From Caballeronia sp031450805 (GTDB lineage Bacteria > Pseudomonadota > Gammaproteobacteria > Burkholderiales > Burkholderiaceae), in NCBI RefSeq assembly GCF_031450805.1, contig NZ_JARTVY010000003.1, forward strand, positions 186,001-250,000: 64,000 nt of DNA, written 5' to 3'. The notes under the pieces were generated by a model. It was not told where the DNA came from, did no database searches, and was given only the letters and a program-made list of their open reading frames with translations. Position numbers and translations under genes: made by a program. Position 1 is the stretch's first letter, and every line of letters begins with the position of its first letter. Of this stretch, positions 9,253-16,409 are shown piece by piece.

Positions 9253-9555
9253 ATGTCAGAGAAGCTAGTGCCAAAGCGGCAGTACACGGACGAGTTCAAG
9301 GTCGAGGCCATTAGGCTTGCCGAATCAGTCGGGCAGCACGAAGCCGCGCGTAGGCTTGGAGTGCCCGTGGCAACCTTGGGCAATTGGAGTCGACGCAGTC
9401 GCGCTGCTCAACGTATCGGCGAGGTCGACAGTCACGAAGTGAAGAGCACGCGACCGACGCGCCCGGTCAACGAACTGGAGGCGGAGAACAGCCGCCTTCG
9501 CAAAGAGCTCGCCAGTGCGCGACTTGCCTTCGAAAAGCGACGGCGTACTTCGTGA
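9253..9555 (+). CDS. IS3 transposase OrfA (HTH), probably damaged at the 3' end
   Basis: This encodes 100 residues from the ATG at 9253, preceded by GGAGG at 9243-9247. It has an IS3 OrfA-type HTH (FKVEAIRLAESVGQHEAARR with LGVPVATLGNW) and a leucine-zipper-like C-terminal part (NELEAENSRLRKELASARL). The expected end, KATAYFVKGSR, is found in another frame, so the junction near 9525 seems to have a small deletion with frameshift. This may affect formation of the OrfAB fusion transposase. Confidence 0.85.
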   Translation: MSEKLVPKRQYTDEFKVEAIRLAESVGQHEAARRLGVPVATLGNWSRRSRAAQRIGEVDSHEVKSTRPTRPVNELEAENSRLRKELASARLAFEKRRRTS

Positions 9556-9565
9556 AGGGGTCGCG

Positions 9566-10429
9566 GTGAAGTACGCATGGATCGACGAGCACCGCGACCA
9601 GTACAGTGTTACTCGGCTGTGTCACATCCTGACGGTGTCGCGCAGCGGATATTGCCAGTGGCGTAAGCGCGGGCCAAGTCAGCGAGCGCAGGCCAACGCC
9701 GCGCTTGATCGGGAGGTGGCAGCGATTCATCGCGCCAGTCGCGGCAGCTACGGCCGTCCTCGGATCGTAAGGCAATTAAGGATCCAGGGCCAGCCGGCCA
9801 GCGCTGAGCGTGTACGCCGTAGCCTGCAACGCTTAGAGCTGCGGCCGGTCTATAAACGCCCGTATCGGGTGACGACGGATTCGACACACCGCTTACCGGT
9901 GGCTCCCAACCTGCTTGATCGTCGTTTTGACGGCTGGCAGCCCGATCAGGCTTGGGTCAGCGACATCACCTTCATCAGGACCGGCGAAGGTTGGTTATAC
10001 CTAGCTGCCATTCTGGATCTGGCAAGCCGACGCATCGTAGGCTGGTCAATGTCAGAGCGCATCAACGCGGAACTGGTCTGCCAGGCACTGCGCGGCGCGT
10101 GCTGGCACCGTAAGCCCCCGCCAGGGTTGTTGTTACATTCCGATCGCGGAAGTCAATATGCAAGTCGGGCGTACCGAAAACTGGCCGCCGACTTCAAGAT
10201 GAACGTTTCGATGAGCCGTCGCGCTAATGCATGGGACAACGCGCCAATGGAAAGCTTCTTCAAAACCCTGAAAGTCGAGCGAATCTATCAGGTTCGCTAC
10301 GAAACCCGCGCTCAGGCTCGTCTGGATATCGTCGACTGGATTGAGGGCTACTACAATCGACAACGCCTGCACACCTCTATCGATTTCTCCACTCCCGTCG
10401 ATTACGAGGCTAGGATGATCGCTGCATAA
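9566..10429 (+). CDS. IS3 transposase OrfB (DDE integrase domain)
   Basis: The GTG at 9566 is chosen because the protein then starts VKYAWIDEH, the usual OrfB beginning; it is 287 residues. The frame is open upstream to 9515, consistent with production as a frameshift fusion to OrfA. The rve-type catalytic core is complete: Asp in WVSDITFI, Asp in LLHSDRGSQYAS and Glu in APMESFFKTLKVE. It is followed by the conserved YNRQRLHTSI block. The gene itself appears intact. Confidence 0.93.
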   Translation: MKYAWIDEHRDQYSVTRLCHILTVSRSGYCQWRKRGPSQRAQANAALDREVAAIHRASRGSYGRPRIVRQLRIQGQPASAERVRRSLQRLELRPVYKRPYRVTTDSTHRLPVAPNLLDRRFDGWQPDQAWVSDITFIRTGEGWLYLAAILDLASRRIVGWSMSERINAELVCQALRGACWHRKPPPGLLLHSDRGSQYASRAYRKLAADFKMNVSMSRRANAWDNAPMESFFKTLKVERIYQVRYETRAQARLDIVDWIEGYYNRQRLHTSIDFSTPVDYEARMIAA

Positions 10430-10471
10430 TTTGCTGTACGTGGAAAGGAGGCAGGGTCACGCTGCTTCATT

Positions 10472-10511
10472 TGCAACACCTCCGCTGCTCATGCAGATTC
10501 TAGGTGTTGCA
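10472..10511. repeat. Perfect 10-bp inverted repeat upstream of IS30 transposase start
   Basis: TGCAACACCT (10472-10481) and AGGTGTTGCA (10502-10511) are exact reverse complements separated by 20 bases. They lie immediately upstream of the original IS30 start codon and inside the element end. A transposase-binding or promoter-regulatory site is likely; the function is inferred. Confidence 0.6.
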
Positions 10512-10536
10512 TCGACCGGTTGAATCCGCCTCAAAT

Positions 10537-12089
10537 TTCGGACATTCAGCGCTGGTTTGATCCGGGGACTCATTGCCCCCCCGGTCGCGTACGGGTCCGA
10601 TCCATTCGGGAGAAACGAGACGTAATCGGGTTGGGCCGCGTGCGAACGTTGGAATGGATCGTCCGCTGGCACGACGAAGGCATATCGCAAATGCGTCATC
10701 CACGCCGCACGACTCCTACCGTGTCATCGCCGCAGCCGTTTGAGTGCGTGGACCCCGAGGTCTGGCGCCTTAACTCAACCGTTTCAAACGAACGTCGGAA
10801 TTGGCTGCTTGCCCCACCATCCTTTGATGGCATCTTCGAGCTTCTCAAACACCGGCTCACTCTCGAACAAGTCATCAAGCAGCGTGCTACTGACGACAAG
10901 ACCGTATCTCGTGTCGTCGTCAAGCTGCGCACCAGCGCACGAGCGATTGATCTCTTTCACAATTCATCTTCCGGATATCGCGCGCAGTATTACACAGATG
11001 TAGGCCTAGGGGATGCTGCAAATAAGCTGGTACTTGAAGAGCTTCTGCCCATCGTCGTGCCGCTGGTTTTGCAACTCAGACCTTCCTTGCCGATTGATTT
11101 CTTAGATCAGTCGTTCGGGCATCCCTGCGCCAAGGTGTGGATTTATCAAGGACTATGGCTCCGCCATGCGAGGTCCGATCATCGCGTTCTCGAGGTTCCG
11201 CGTTGGCAATCGCAGCTTGGCTCTGAGAAAAATCGGCCCCGAAAACTTGCACGCTGGGGATGTCTCGCACCAGACTCTGAGTCTGCCTTTGTCATCAAAG
11301 GTGGCTTCGTTTTTCCAGACGGTCGGCGTCGCTGTGATGTGCCAGGGAAAAACAGGGCCACGGAGATTCACGCATTCGGATTTACGTAACCCAAAGGTGA
11401 TGAAAGCACCTTTCCTCCAAGGAGGATATGTTGCGAATTACAGAATGTGTCTGGCGCTGGGTTGGTCGCGCTCCAACAATAGTTCCGCGTTCAATGGCGG
11501 CCGCCGTTTTCGGCGCAAGACTGACTGCATGCAACGGCTGGTGAACCCTTCAAAGCGGTCAGCGAATTAAAGTTGGTCCGAACGGCAGTAGCGGGTTGTC
11601 AAGACTCGTTCGCCGTTCAAGGAACCGACGTTGCTCGGCGCTGAGTCGCGAATGACAGCGATGCGTCGAGCTGCAGCCGCTCTATGGATGAACGGCGAGC
11701 GTCGGCTTTGGCCGATGACTTGCCCTCCAGGCGACGGCACGGAATGACCGTTCCACTCCGATATCTACCCTTAGGACAGAGACTGCTCGACCGGCTGCAA
11801 CGGGTCGTGAAGACTCATTCGGGACTTCAGATTGCGGTACACCGCGGCGTACATGTGGGCAGCGGCGAATCAACTCACAACAGCTCTATGTCGACCAGCG
11901 AGGGTCTGTGCGCGTCACGCTTTCCGAGCAACGTGTTAATCGCCAGATACAAACTTGTGGATGACTGCGGGTGTCGTCGCGACAAGCCACAGTCGTATCT
12001 AACGCGAGACGCAACTAATAGTCGTCGCCTTCCGTCGCCACACTGGCCAGCAGCACCACTGCCGTAGGTTGCCTGCAGGACGCCGTTGG
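10537..12089. other. Gene-poor stretch, no convincing gene
   Basis: This is about 1.5 kb between the IS30 end and a DUF1488-like remnant. Long frames exist, notably 10520-11389 on plus and about 134 codons from 11166, but the first starts inside IS30 terminal DNA, none has a convincing ribosome-binding site and none shows a known motif. It looks like decayed DNA flanking the mobile elements. Confidence 0.4.
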
Positions 12090-12094
12090 CAATC

Positions 12095-12361
12095 AAGCAT
12101 GCGAAAAATCCGTCTCGGTCAGCCGCACCGGCCGCGCTGATCGCGCCAGCAGCTTGCGTCGCGCGACCGCGTCGATCGGAGAAGACCCACTCTGAAAACG
12201 CTCACCAGCCGCGCGTCATCCGCATTGGGCGCCAACCAGAAGAAGACTTCCAGACACCGGCGCGGCACGACGCAGGTTACGCTTTCTCCGCGCCACTCGA
12301 TGACGAAGCTGAGCGTCTGTTTGTCTGCAGAGATCTGCGGTTCGGGCACAGGCACATTCAT
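12095..12361 (-). pseudogene. Small DUF1488-like protein, probably frameshifted
   Basis: From the ATG at 12361 the frame begins MNVPVPEPQISADKQTLSF and continues with a segment like DUF1488 (WRGESVTCVVPRRCLEVFF). From about 12200 the family-like continuation (IDAVARRKLLARSARPVRL) is in another frame, so a single frameshift is suspected. It would be about 85 residues if repaired. The family assignment rests on general pattern only, and no strong ribosome-binding site is seen. Confidence 0.3.
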
Positions 12362-12432
12362 GAGGTCGGTTCGAGGGGGCGGACAGAGCGGGCAGCAGGC
12401 CGAGACGCGTTAAGCTGAACGCGCTTGGAGGT

Positions 12433-13701
12433 TCACCAGTCTACGCGATGCTTCTCTTCGGTTTCCTGATGGCGCCGATCGTCGTCAACGTGCAGGTAAA
12501 TGCTCGTCGTCGTCAGTGATGCATGTCCCAGGTTGTCTCGCACCGTACGCAGATCCACCTTACTGTCGGCCATGTGCGAGCCGGCGCTGTGCCTGAGCCA
12601 ATGCGCGGACGCCTTCTCGAGCAACTCGGCGCGCGTGCTCGCCGTTTCGTCACGCTGGCGCAAGCGCGCCGCTGCGCCCGCAAACACGTCCTTCACGATC
12701 GCGTGTAGCGCGGCGCGCGTGAGCGGCGCACATGTCGCGGTGCGCTCGTTCGACGCCGTGGCGCCAATTGGCAGCACGAGCGGCGTGTCTTCGTTGGGCG
12801 AGGGCAGCGCGCTTAATCCAAGGTGCTGCCGATAGCGGGACAGTTCCATCATCATTTCGCGCGTGGCGGGCACGAGCCGTTGCTTGTGGCCTTTGCCGTG
12901 CACGGTGAGCCACCAGCGCAGCGCGCCGTGTGCATCCGGTCGAACAAAGAACTGGCCCATCGTGTTCGCGCCGACCTCCGCAATACGTAGCCCTCCGAGG
13001 TACAGCAGGGTGAACAGCCATCGAACTCGGTACGCGTGAGCTTTTTCTCGGGCCGTTTCCCTCGGCATTGTCGCGATGAAGTCCTTGACCTCCTGCCACA
13101 CGCTTGGCTCCAAATAACGGGTGATGCGTGGCGCGGCGTGGCGCGTGCGTTGGCGCGAGAGCGAGAGCGGGTTGCCCGCCAGATAGCCGGCCTGCACCAG
13201 CCACGCGAACATCACGTTGAGGATGACGGTCGCCTGGCGTTGACTGGACGGCGACAGCGGTCCGTAAAACGGCCGCCAGCGCGCGTCGCTGCGTGGGTGC
13301 TTGCGCCCGCCGCCGGCCACCCACGTGCCGGCAGGCTGTGGATCGGCGAGAAACTGCTGATAGCGCAGGCAGTCCTCATGCGTCAGCGAAGAGAGCGGTT
13401 TGCCCATCTCGACGATCGACCAGAGCAGCAGCCGCTCGGCTTCCTTGCGGTAATTCTCAAAGGTGGCTCTCGTGTCGACAAAGCGCGACAGCCAGGCGCG
13501 GATCGCATCGAGGTCGTTGTCGGCGGCAATCTGTGCGCGCCCTGTTACGGCGCGATTCGTTCCAGCGGAGCCGTCCAGCTTTGCTGGAACGGCGAGCATT
13601 TCGAGCGGCGCAGGCTGCAGCGCATACGGCGGTGAAACCGGTGCAGGGGTTTTTGAGGTCACGTTCGTTTCAGAAGCGATGCCGCACCAAACTTTCATCA
13701 T
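12433..13701 (-). CDS. Tyrosine recombinase / phage-type integrase
   Basis: This encodes 422 residues. An N-terminal SAM-like core-binding domain (about 65-180) includes TRATFENYRKEAERL. The catalytic domain shows the family residues: Arg in GGLRIAEV, Lys in VHGKGHKQR, His-x-x-Arg in HWLRHSAGSHM, His in LGHASLTTT and the nucleophile Tyr in SIYLHV. It is XerC/D-like and may resolve replicon dimers or integrate an element; which of these cannot be told here. It is transcribed divergently from kfrA, with an intergenic region of about 90 bases that contains a near-palindrome. The first 40 residues are Pro/Ala-rich, and the true start could be one of the later methionines. Confidence 0.92.
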   Translation of the reverse strand: MMKVWCGIASETNVTSKTPAPVSPPYALQPAPLEMLAVPAKLDGSAGTNRAVTGRAQIAADNDLDAIRAWLSRFVDTRATFENYRKEAERLLLWSIVEMGKPLSSLTHEDCLRYQQFLADPQPAGTWVAGGGRKHPRSDARWRPFYGPLSPSSQRQATVILNVMFAWLVQAGYLAGNPLSLSRQRTRHAAPRITRYLEPSVWQEVKDFIATMPRETAREKAHAYRVRWLFTLLYLGGLRIAEVGANTMGQFFVRPDAHGALRWWLTVHGKGHKQRLVPATREMMMELSRYRQHLGLSALPSPNEDTPLVLPIGATASNERTATCAPLTRAALHAIVKDVFAGAAARLRQRDETASTRAELLEKASAHWLRHSAGSHMADSKVDLRTVRDNLGHASLTTTSIYLHVDDDRRHQETEEKHRVDW

Positions 13702-13717
13702 TATAGCCGTAATGTCA

Positions 13718-13738
13718 AATTGCCAAGTGCGGTCAATT
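13718..13738. promoter_or_regulatory. Near-palindromic operator candidate between int and kfrA
   Basis: AATTGCC (13718-13724) and GGTCAATT (13731-13738) form an imperfect inverted repeat around AAGTGC in the short divergent intergenic region. KfrA proteins of plasmids are known to repress their own promoters through palindromic operators, so this is a candidate KfrA site. It was found by inspection only. Confidence 0.4.
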
Positions 13739-13793
13739 AGGGAAATGGCTTTCTACGTTGTATGATCAACGCACCCTTCTCCGTTGCATCGCC

Positions 13794-14810
13794 ATGTCCG
13801 ACGTCCTCTCCGACGAAAGCCGCCTCGCGGCCGATATTGAGCGCCTCAAAGTCGAATTCCCGAAGACGCGCGAGCTCTATCGCGAAGTCTGCGCGCTGCT
13901 GTTTTTCCGCTTTGGCGTCGCCCCGACCGCGAACCGCCTCTACAACCTGGTCCGGCGCGGCACCATGAGCACGCCGGCGTCGGTGCTGGGCGAATTCTGG
14001 GCCGAGCTGCGCGAGAAAAGCCGGGTGCGCATCGAGCATCCTGACCTGCCAACCGACTTGCGCGAGGTGGCCGGCGAACTCATTGGCACGCTATGGACGC
14101 GAGCGATTGCATCAGCCGAGGCGCAACTGACCGCGCTGCGCGAGGAGGTCGAGGCCGCTGGCAGAGAAGCGGAGCAAAAGGTCGTCGCGGCGCGCGAGGA
14201 GCTGGCGCGCACCGAGACCGCCCTGGAGCAGCGCACGGCCGCGCTGCTCGCGGCGCAGGTCGAAATCCGGGAGCTGGAGCGGCAGCAGGCGGAGGAGTCG
14301 GCTACGCGCAAAGCGCTTGAGGCGCAGATCAAGCGGCTCGGCGACGAGGCGGTCGCGCGTGAGCGGGAACTCGAGAAAGTGCGCGATACCTTCTCGCGTG
14401 ATCTCGAAAAGCTTCGGGAGACCGCGAGCCGCGCCGAGGAACGTCTACGCGCCACGGAAAAACGAGCCCTGTTGGAGATTGACCGCGAACGCAGCGCAGT
14501 GGCCAAGGCTCAGAAGGAACTGACGGAGGCAGCCAAACGCGCCGACAAGCGAGAGGCCGAGCATCGTCGCACCGTCGACGCGCTGCAGGCGCAGCAGGGC
14601 GACGCGCGTCACCAGAATGGGGTGTTGCAGGGCAAGCTCGCCGCGCTTGAAGCGGCGCATCACTCGCTTCAGGAACAGTTCAAGTCGCTGAGCACGACGG
14701 CGCGGCCGACTGCGCGACGCGTGTCCACTGCCGAAGCCGGTCCGCCCGCCAGGCGAGTCGTCCGAAAGGCAGCGGTTGGCAAAACGGCGAGAGCAAAAGG
14801 TCGCCCGTAG
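13794..14810 (+). CDS. kfrA: KfrA-like DNA-binding coiled-coil protein
   Basis: This encodes 338 residues from the ATG at 13794 (MSDVLSDESRL); the frame is open 12 codons upstream. Residues about 1-115 match the KfrA N-terminal DNA-binding domain, with FRFGVAPTANRLYNLVRRG followed by PASVLGEFWAELR. Residues about 120-300 are one long coiled coil, very rich in Glu, Arg and Ala. The C-terminus is a basic Arg/Lys/Ala tail. Plasmid KfrA proteins are nucleoid-associated autorepressors linked to stable inheritance. The gene is divergent from the tyrosine recombinase and is followed by genes for an RHH protein and HU, as in a replicon-maintenance block. Confidence 0.88.
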   Translation: MSDVLSDESRLAADIERLKVEFPKTRELYREVCALLFFRFGVAPTANRLYNLVRRGTMSTPASVLGEFWAELREKSRVRIEHPDLPTDLREVAGELIGTLWTRAIASAEAQLTALREEVEAAGREAEQKVVAAREELARTETALEQRTAALLAAQVEIRELERQQAEESATRKALEAQIKRLGDEAVARERELEKVRDTFSRDLEKLRETASRAEERLRATEKRALLEIDRERSAVAKAQKELTEAAKRADKREAEHRRTVDALQAQQGDARHQNGVLQGKLAALEAAHHSLQEQFKSLSTTARPTARRVSTAEAGPPARRVVRKAAVGKTARAKGRP

Positions 14811-14895
14811 ATAATTGGCGCAATTGCGCCGGCAGGCGGGCGTAATTCAAGGCCAAAGACGCGTCATGCGCGTGGTCGCCCAGAGGAGGAAACAG

Positions 14896-15171
14896 ATGAG
14901 AAGATCGGCAGAGAACAAATTGCGGGTGGTCGCGGTGCGGATCGACCCCGTCATCGAACAGCGCTTGCGCGTGCTGGCAGAGGCCACGGGGCGCAAGCAG
15001 TCGTTCTTTCTGCAGCGCATGATCGAAGAGGGCATCGATGCGATGGAAGAAATCTGGCTGTCGCCGCAAATGCTAGCCAAGATGCGAAATGGCGAACTGC
15101 CCGAGCTGCTCGCAGCACACAATGCGACTTCGGATCTGTTCGACTTGGATGCCACCGACGCGGCCTCGTAG
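14896..15171 (+). CDS. Ribbon-helix-helix (CopG/antitoxin-like) protein, orphan
   Basis: This encodes 91 residues from the ATG at 14896, preceded by a strong GAGGAGGA. The N-terminal half is a typical ribbon-helix-helix: strand KLRVVAVRIDPVIEQRL, a helix, the turn ATGRKQSFF, then a second helix LQRMIEEGIDAMEEIW. Such proteins are DNA-binding dimers, often antitoxins. No toxin gene follows, as the next gene is HU, so this is either an orphan antitoxin or a small regulator of the local block. Confidence 0.75.
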   Translation: MRRSAENKLRVVAVRIDPVIEQRLRVLAEATGRKQSFFLQRMIEEGIDAMEEIWLSPQMLAKMRNGELPELLAAHNATSDLFDLDATDAAS

Positions 15172-15239
15172 CACCGGCGGTCGGCTGTTCGTCGCGGTTC
15201 TGTAAGATCGCGTTCGTTTTGAAAGTTGGGAAGACTTCA

Positions 15240-15518
15240 ATGAACAAGCAGGAACTGATCGACGCCGTGGCGTCCGAGTCGGGCACGAGCAAGGTCGCGG
15301 CAGAAGAGATTATCAATGCGGTGCTTGAGACGATCTCGAAAGCGGTGGCTGCCGGTGACGCCGTTCAGCTGATTGGCTTCGGATCGTTCGGGACCGCCGA
15401 GCGGGCCGCACGGACCGGTCGAAATCCGCAGACGGGTGAGGCGATCGAGATCGCAGCAGCTAAGACGGCCAAGTTCACGGCCGGCAAGAGTTTCAAAGAC
15501 GCCGTCAACCAAGGGTGA
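15240..15518 (+). CDS. HU-family histone-like DNA-binding protein
   Basis: This encodes 92 residues starting MNKQELIDAVASESGTSK. The HU/IHF fold signature is clear: GFGSFGTAERAARTGRNPQT with the DNA-intercalating arm RNPQTG, and the C-terminal helix FTAGKSFKDAVNQG. The length is normal. The ATG at 15240 follows GGGAAG; a TTG further upstream is unlikely. It is a nucleoid-shaping protein, probably an accessory paralogue. It lies with KfrA and a SET-domain methyltransferase. Confidence 0.93.
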   Translation: MNKQELIDAVASESGTSKVAAEEIINAVLETISKAVAAGDAVQLIGFGSFGTAERAARTGRNPQTGEAIEIAAAKTAKFTAGKSFKDAVNQG

Positions 15519-15551
15519 ACGACGGCGGCTCAGTCATGCCGCCGCTACCGT

Positions 15552-15755
15552 CTAGAAGAGCTGATCGTCCAACGGCCGCAGATTGTTCAGCTTAACTGCC
15601 GTGAGGCGTTCGCTGCCGTCCGCATGAATCGACCGAATCATGATCCGTTGGCCGCGCGCTTCGCCCAGCACCTCGACGATGCGGTCCTCATGGCGCACCA
15701 GCGTGCCGCGAGGTGGTTTGCGTTTCATTCGGCTGAGACCGGTCGGAGAAGGCAT
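15552..15755 (-). CDS. Small basic protein of unknown function
   Basis: This encodes 67 residues, rich in Arg, starting at 15755 with GAGG four bases upstream; a second Met at residue 10 (MKRKPPRG) is an alternative start. The pattern of alternating hydrophobic residues (TLVRHEDRIVEVLGEARG, then IMIRSIHADG) suggests a small beta-barrel. I do not recognise a family. It converges on HU, with a GC-rich hairpin (GGCGGC...GCCGCC, about 15525-15545) between the two stop codons. Confidence 0.5.
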   Translation of the reverse strand: MPSPTGLSRMKRKPPRGTLVRHEDRIVEVLGEARGQRIMIRSIHADGSERLTAVKLNNLRPLDDQLF

Positions 15756-15854
15756 AGGGCCTCAAAGCTCGTGCGTCCATCGCATTATGCCAATTCGCCG
15801 GGACGGTGCCACATCGTTTAGCCGGTGACGGCACAACCAGAGAGGAAGATCGTC

Positions 15855-16295
15855 ATGCGCCGCATCGTAGTACGTTCTTCGCCGGTCCACGGACGCGGCG
15901 TATTTGCGCTCACCCGGATCGGGGCGGGTGAGACAGTCCTCGAATACAAGGGCAAGCGCCTGTCTTGGGCACAATCGCAGCGCCAGTATGCGCGCTCAGC
16001 CGCCGAAGACGGTCACACGTTTTATTTCGATCTTGACGACGGGCGCGTGATCGACGGAGCGCAGGGTGGCAACTCGGCGCGCTGGGTCAATCACAGTTGC
16101 GCGCCGAACTGCGAAGCCGAGCAACAGGGCAGCCGGGTTTTCTTCCACGCGCTGCGCGACATCGCGCCAGGCGAAGAGCTGTTTATCGACTATCGACTTT
16201 TTGTGGAAGGGCGAAAATCTGCTGCGCTCAAGCGGCTGTATGCGTGTCGCTGCGGGTCCGACGCCTGTCGAGGGACAATGTTAGCGATGTCCTGA
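15855..16295 (+). CDS. SET-domain protein-lysine methyltransferase
   Basis: This encodes 146 residues from the ATG at 15855, preceded by GAGAGGAAG; an upstream GTG at 15825 would add ten residues. SET signatures are all present: the GRGVFA entry motif, the SAM-binding/pseudoknot motif RWVNHSCAPNC, GEELFIDY with the catalytic Tyr, and a post-SET Cys cluster CRCGSDACRGTM. SET proteins transfer methyl from SAM to protein lysines. The nearest plausible protein substrate by context is the HU protein encoded about 340 bases away, which is an inference. The protein is short, with essentially only the catalytic core. Confidence 0.9.
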   Translation: MRRIVVRSSPVHGRGVFALTRIGAGETVLEYKGKRLSWAQSQRQYARSAAEDGHTFYFDLDDGRVIDGAQGGNSARWVNHSCAPNCEAEQQGSRVFFHALRDIAPGEELFIDYRLFVEGRKSAALKRLYACRCGSDACRGTMLAMS

Positions 16296-16409
16296 AACCG
16301 CCGATGAAATGATGCGCACGCGCCACGGACCATCGCACCTGAACGACCACTTCAACTATCGCACCGACTCGCCGGCGACGGCTCTGATAGTGCACCCTGC
16401 TGATGAAAC

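Larger units (their letters stand above)
9190..10459 (+). mobile_element. Complete IS3-family element with 3-bp target duplication
   Basis: The element is 1270 bp. Imperfect 28-bp terminal inverted repeats run 9190-9217 (TGACCATGCCTC...GTACAGCA) and 10432-10459 (reverse complement TGACCCTGCCTC...GTACAGCA). The direct repeat CGC flanks it at 9187-9189 and 10460-10462. Removing the element and one CGC restores the IS30 transposase start codon and frame, which confirms the boundaries. It carries orfA and orfB. Confidence 0.95.
8200..10470 (-). pseudogene. IS30 transposase, split by IS3 and frameshifted
   Basis: The original ATG is at 10470-10468. Joining 10470-10460 to 9186 across the IS3 insertion gives the start MKQRPRIYYSETQ, which continues in frame with two HTH motifs (DTIHQIAKLFDRGHSSIQRI and LSIRSIAARLGRAPSTISREL). 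Near 8720 the frame shifts; the DDE domain then continues with HWEGDLLYG and TWDRG. A further shift near 8270 moves into the frame reading FCDPQHPWQRGSNENTNG, and the gene breaks off at about 8200. It therefore carries an insertion, at least two frameshifts and a 3' truncation, and is certainly inactive. Confidence 0.85.
8195..10536 (-). mobile_element. IS30-family element, decayed and interrupted by IS3
   Basis: The IS30-type transposase gene occupies 10470 down to about 8200, interrupted at 9190-10459 by a complete IS3 element. The transposase-downstream end is missing: homology stops near 8200, just after the NENTNG region. The upstream end probably lies around 10530, after the conserved-looking GTTGCATCGACCGGTTGAATCCGCC stretch. 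That limit is approximate because the matching inverted repeat is lost. Confidence 0.7.

Noticed and set aside
10520..11389. 289-codon plus-strand frame
   Set aside because: It starts inside the IS30 terminal sequence, has no ribosome-binding site or known motif, and other frames overlap it equally well.
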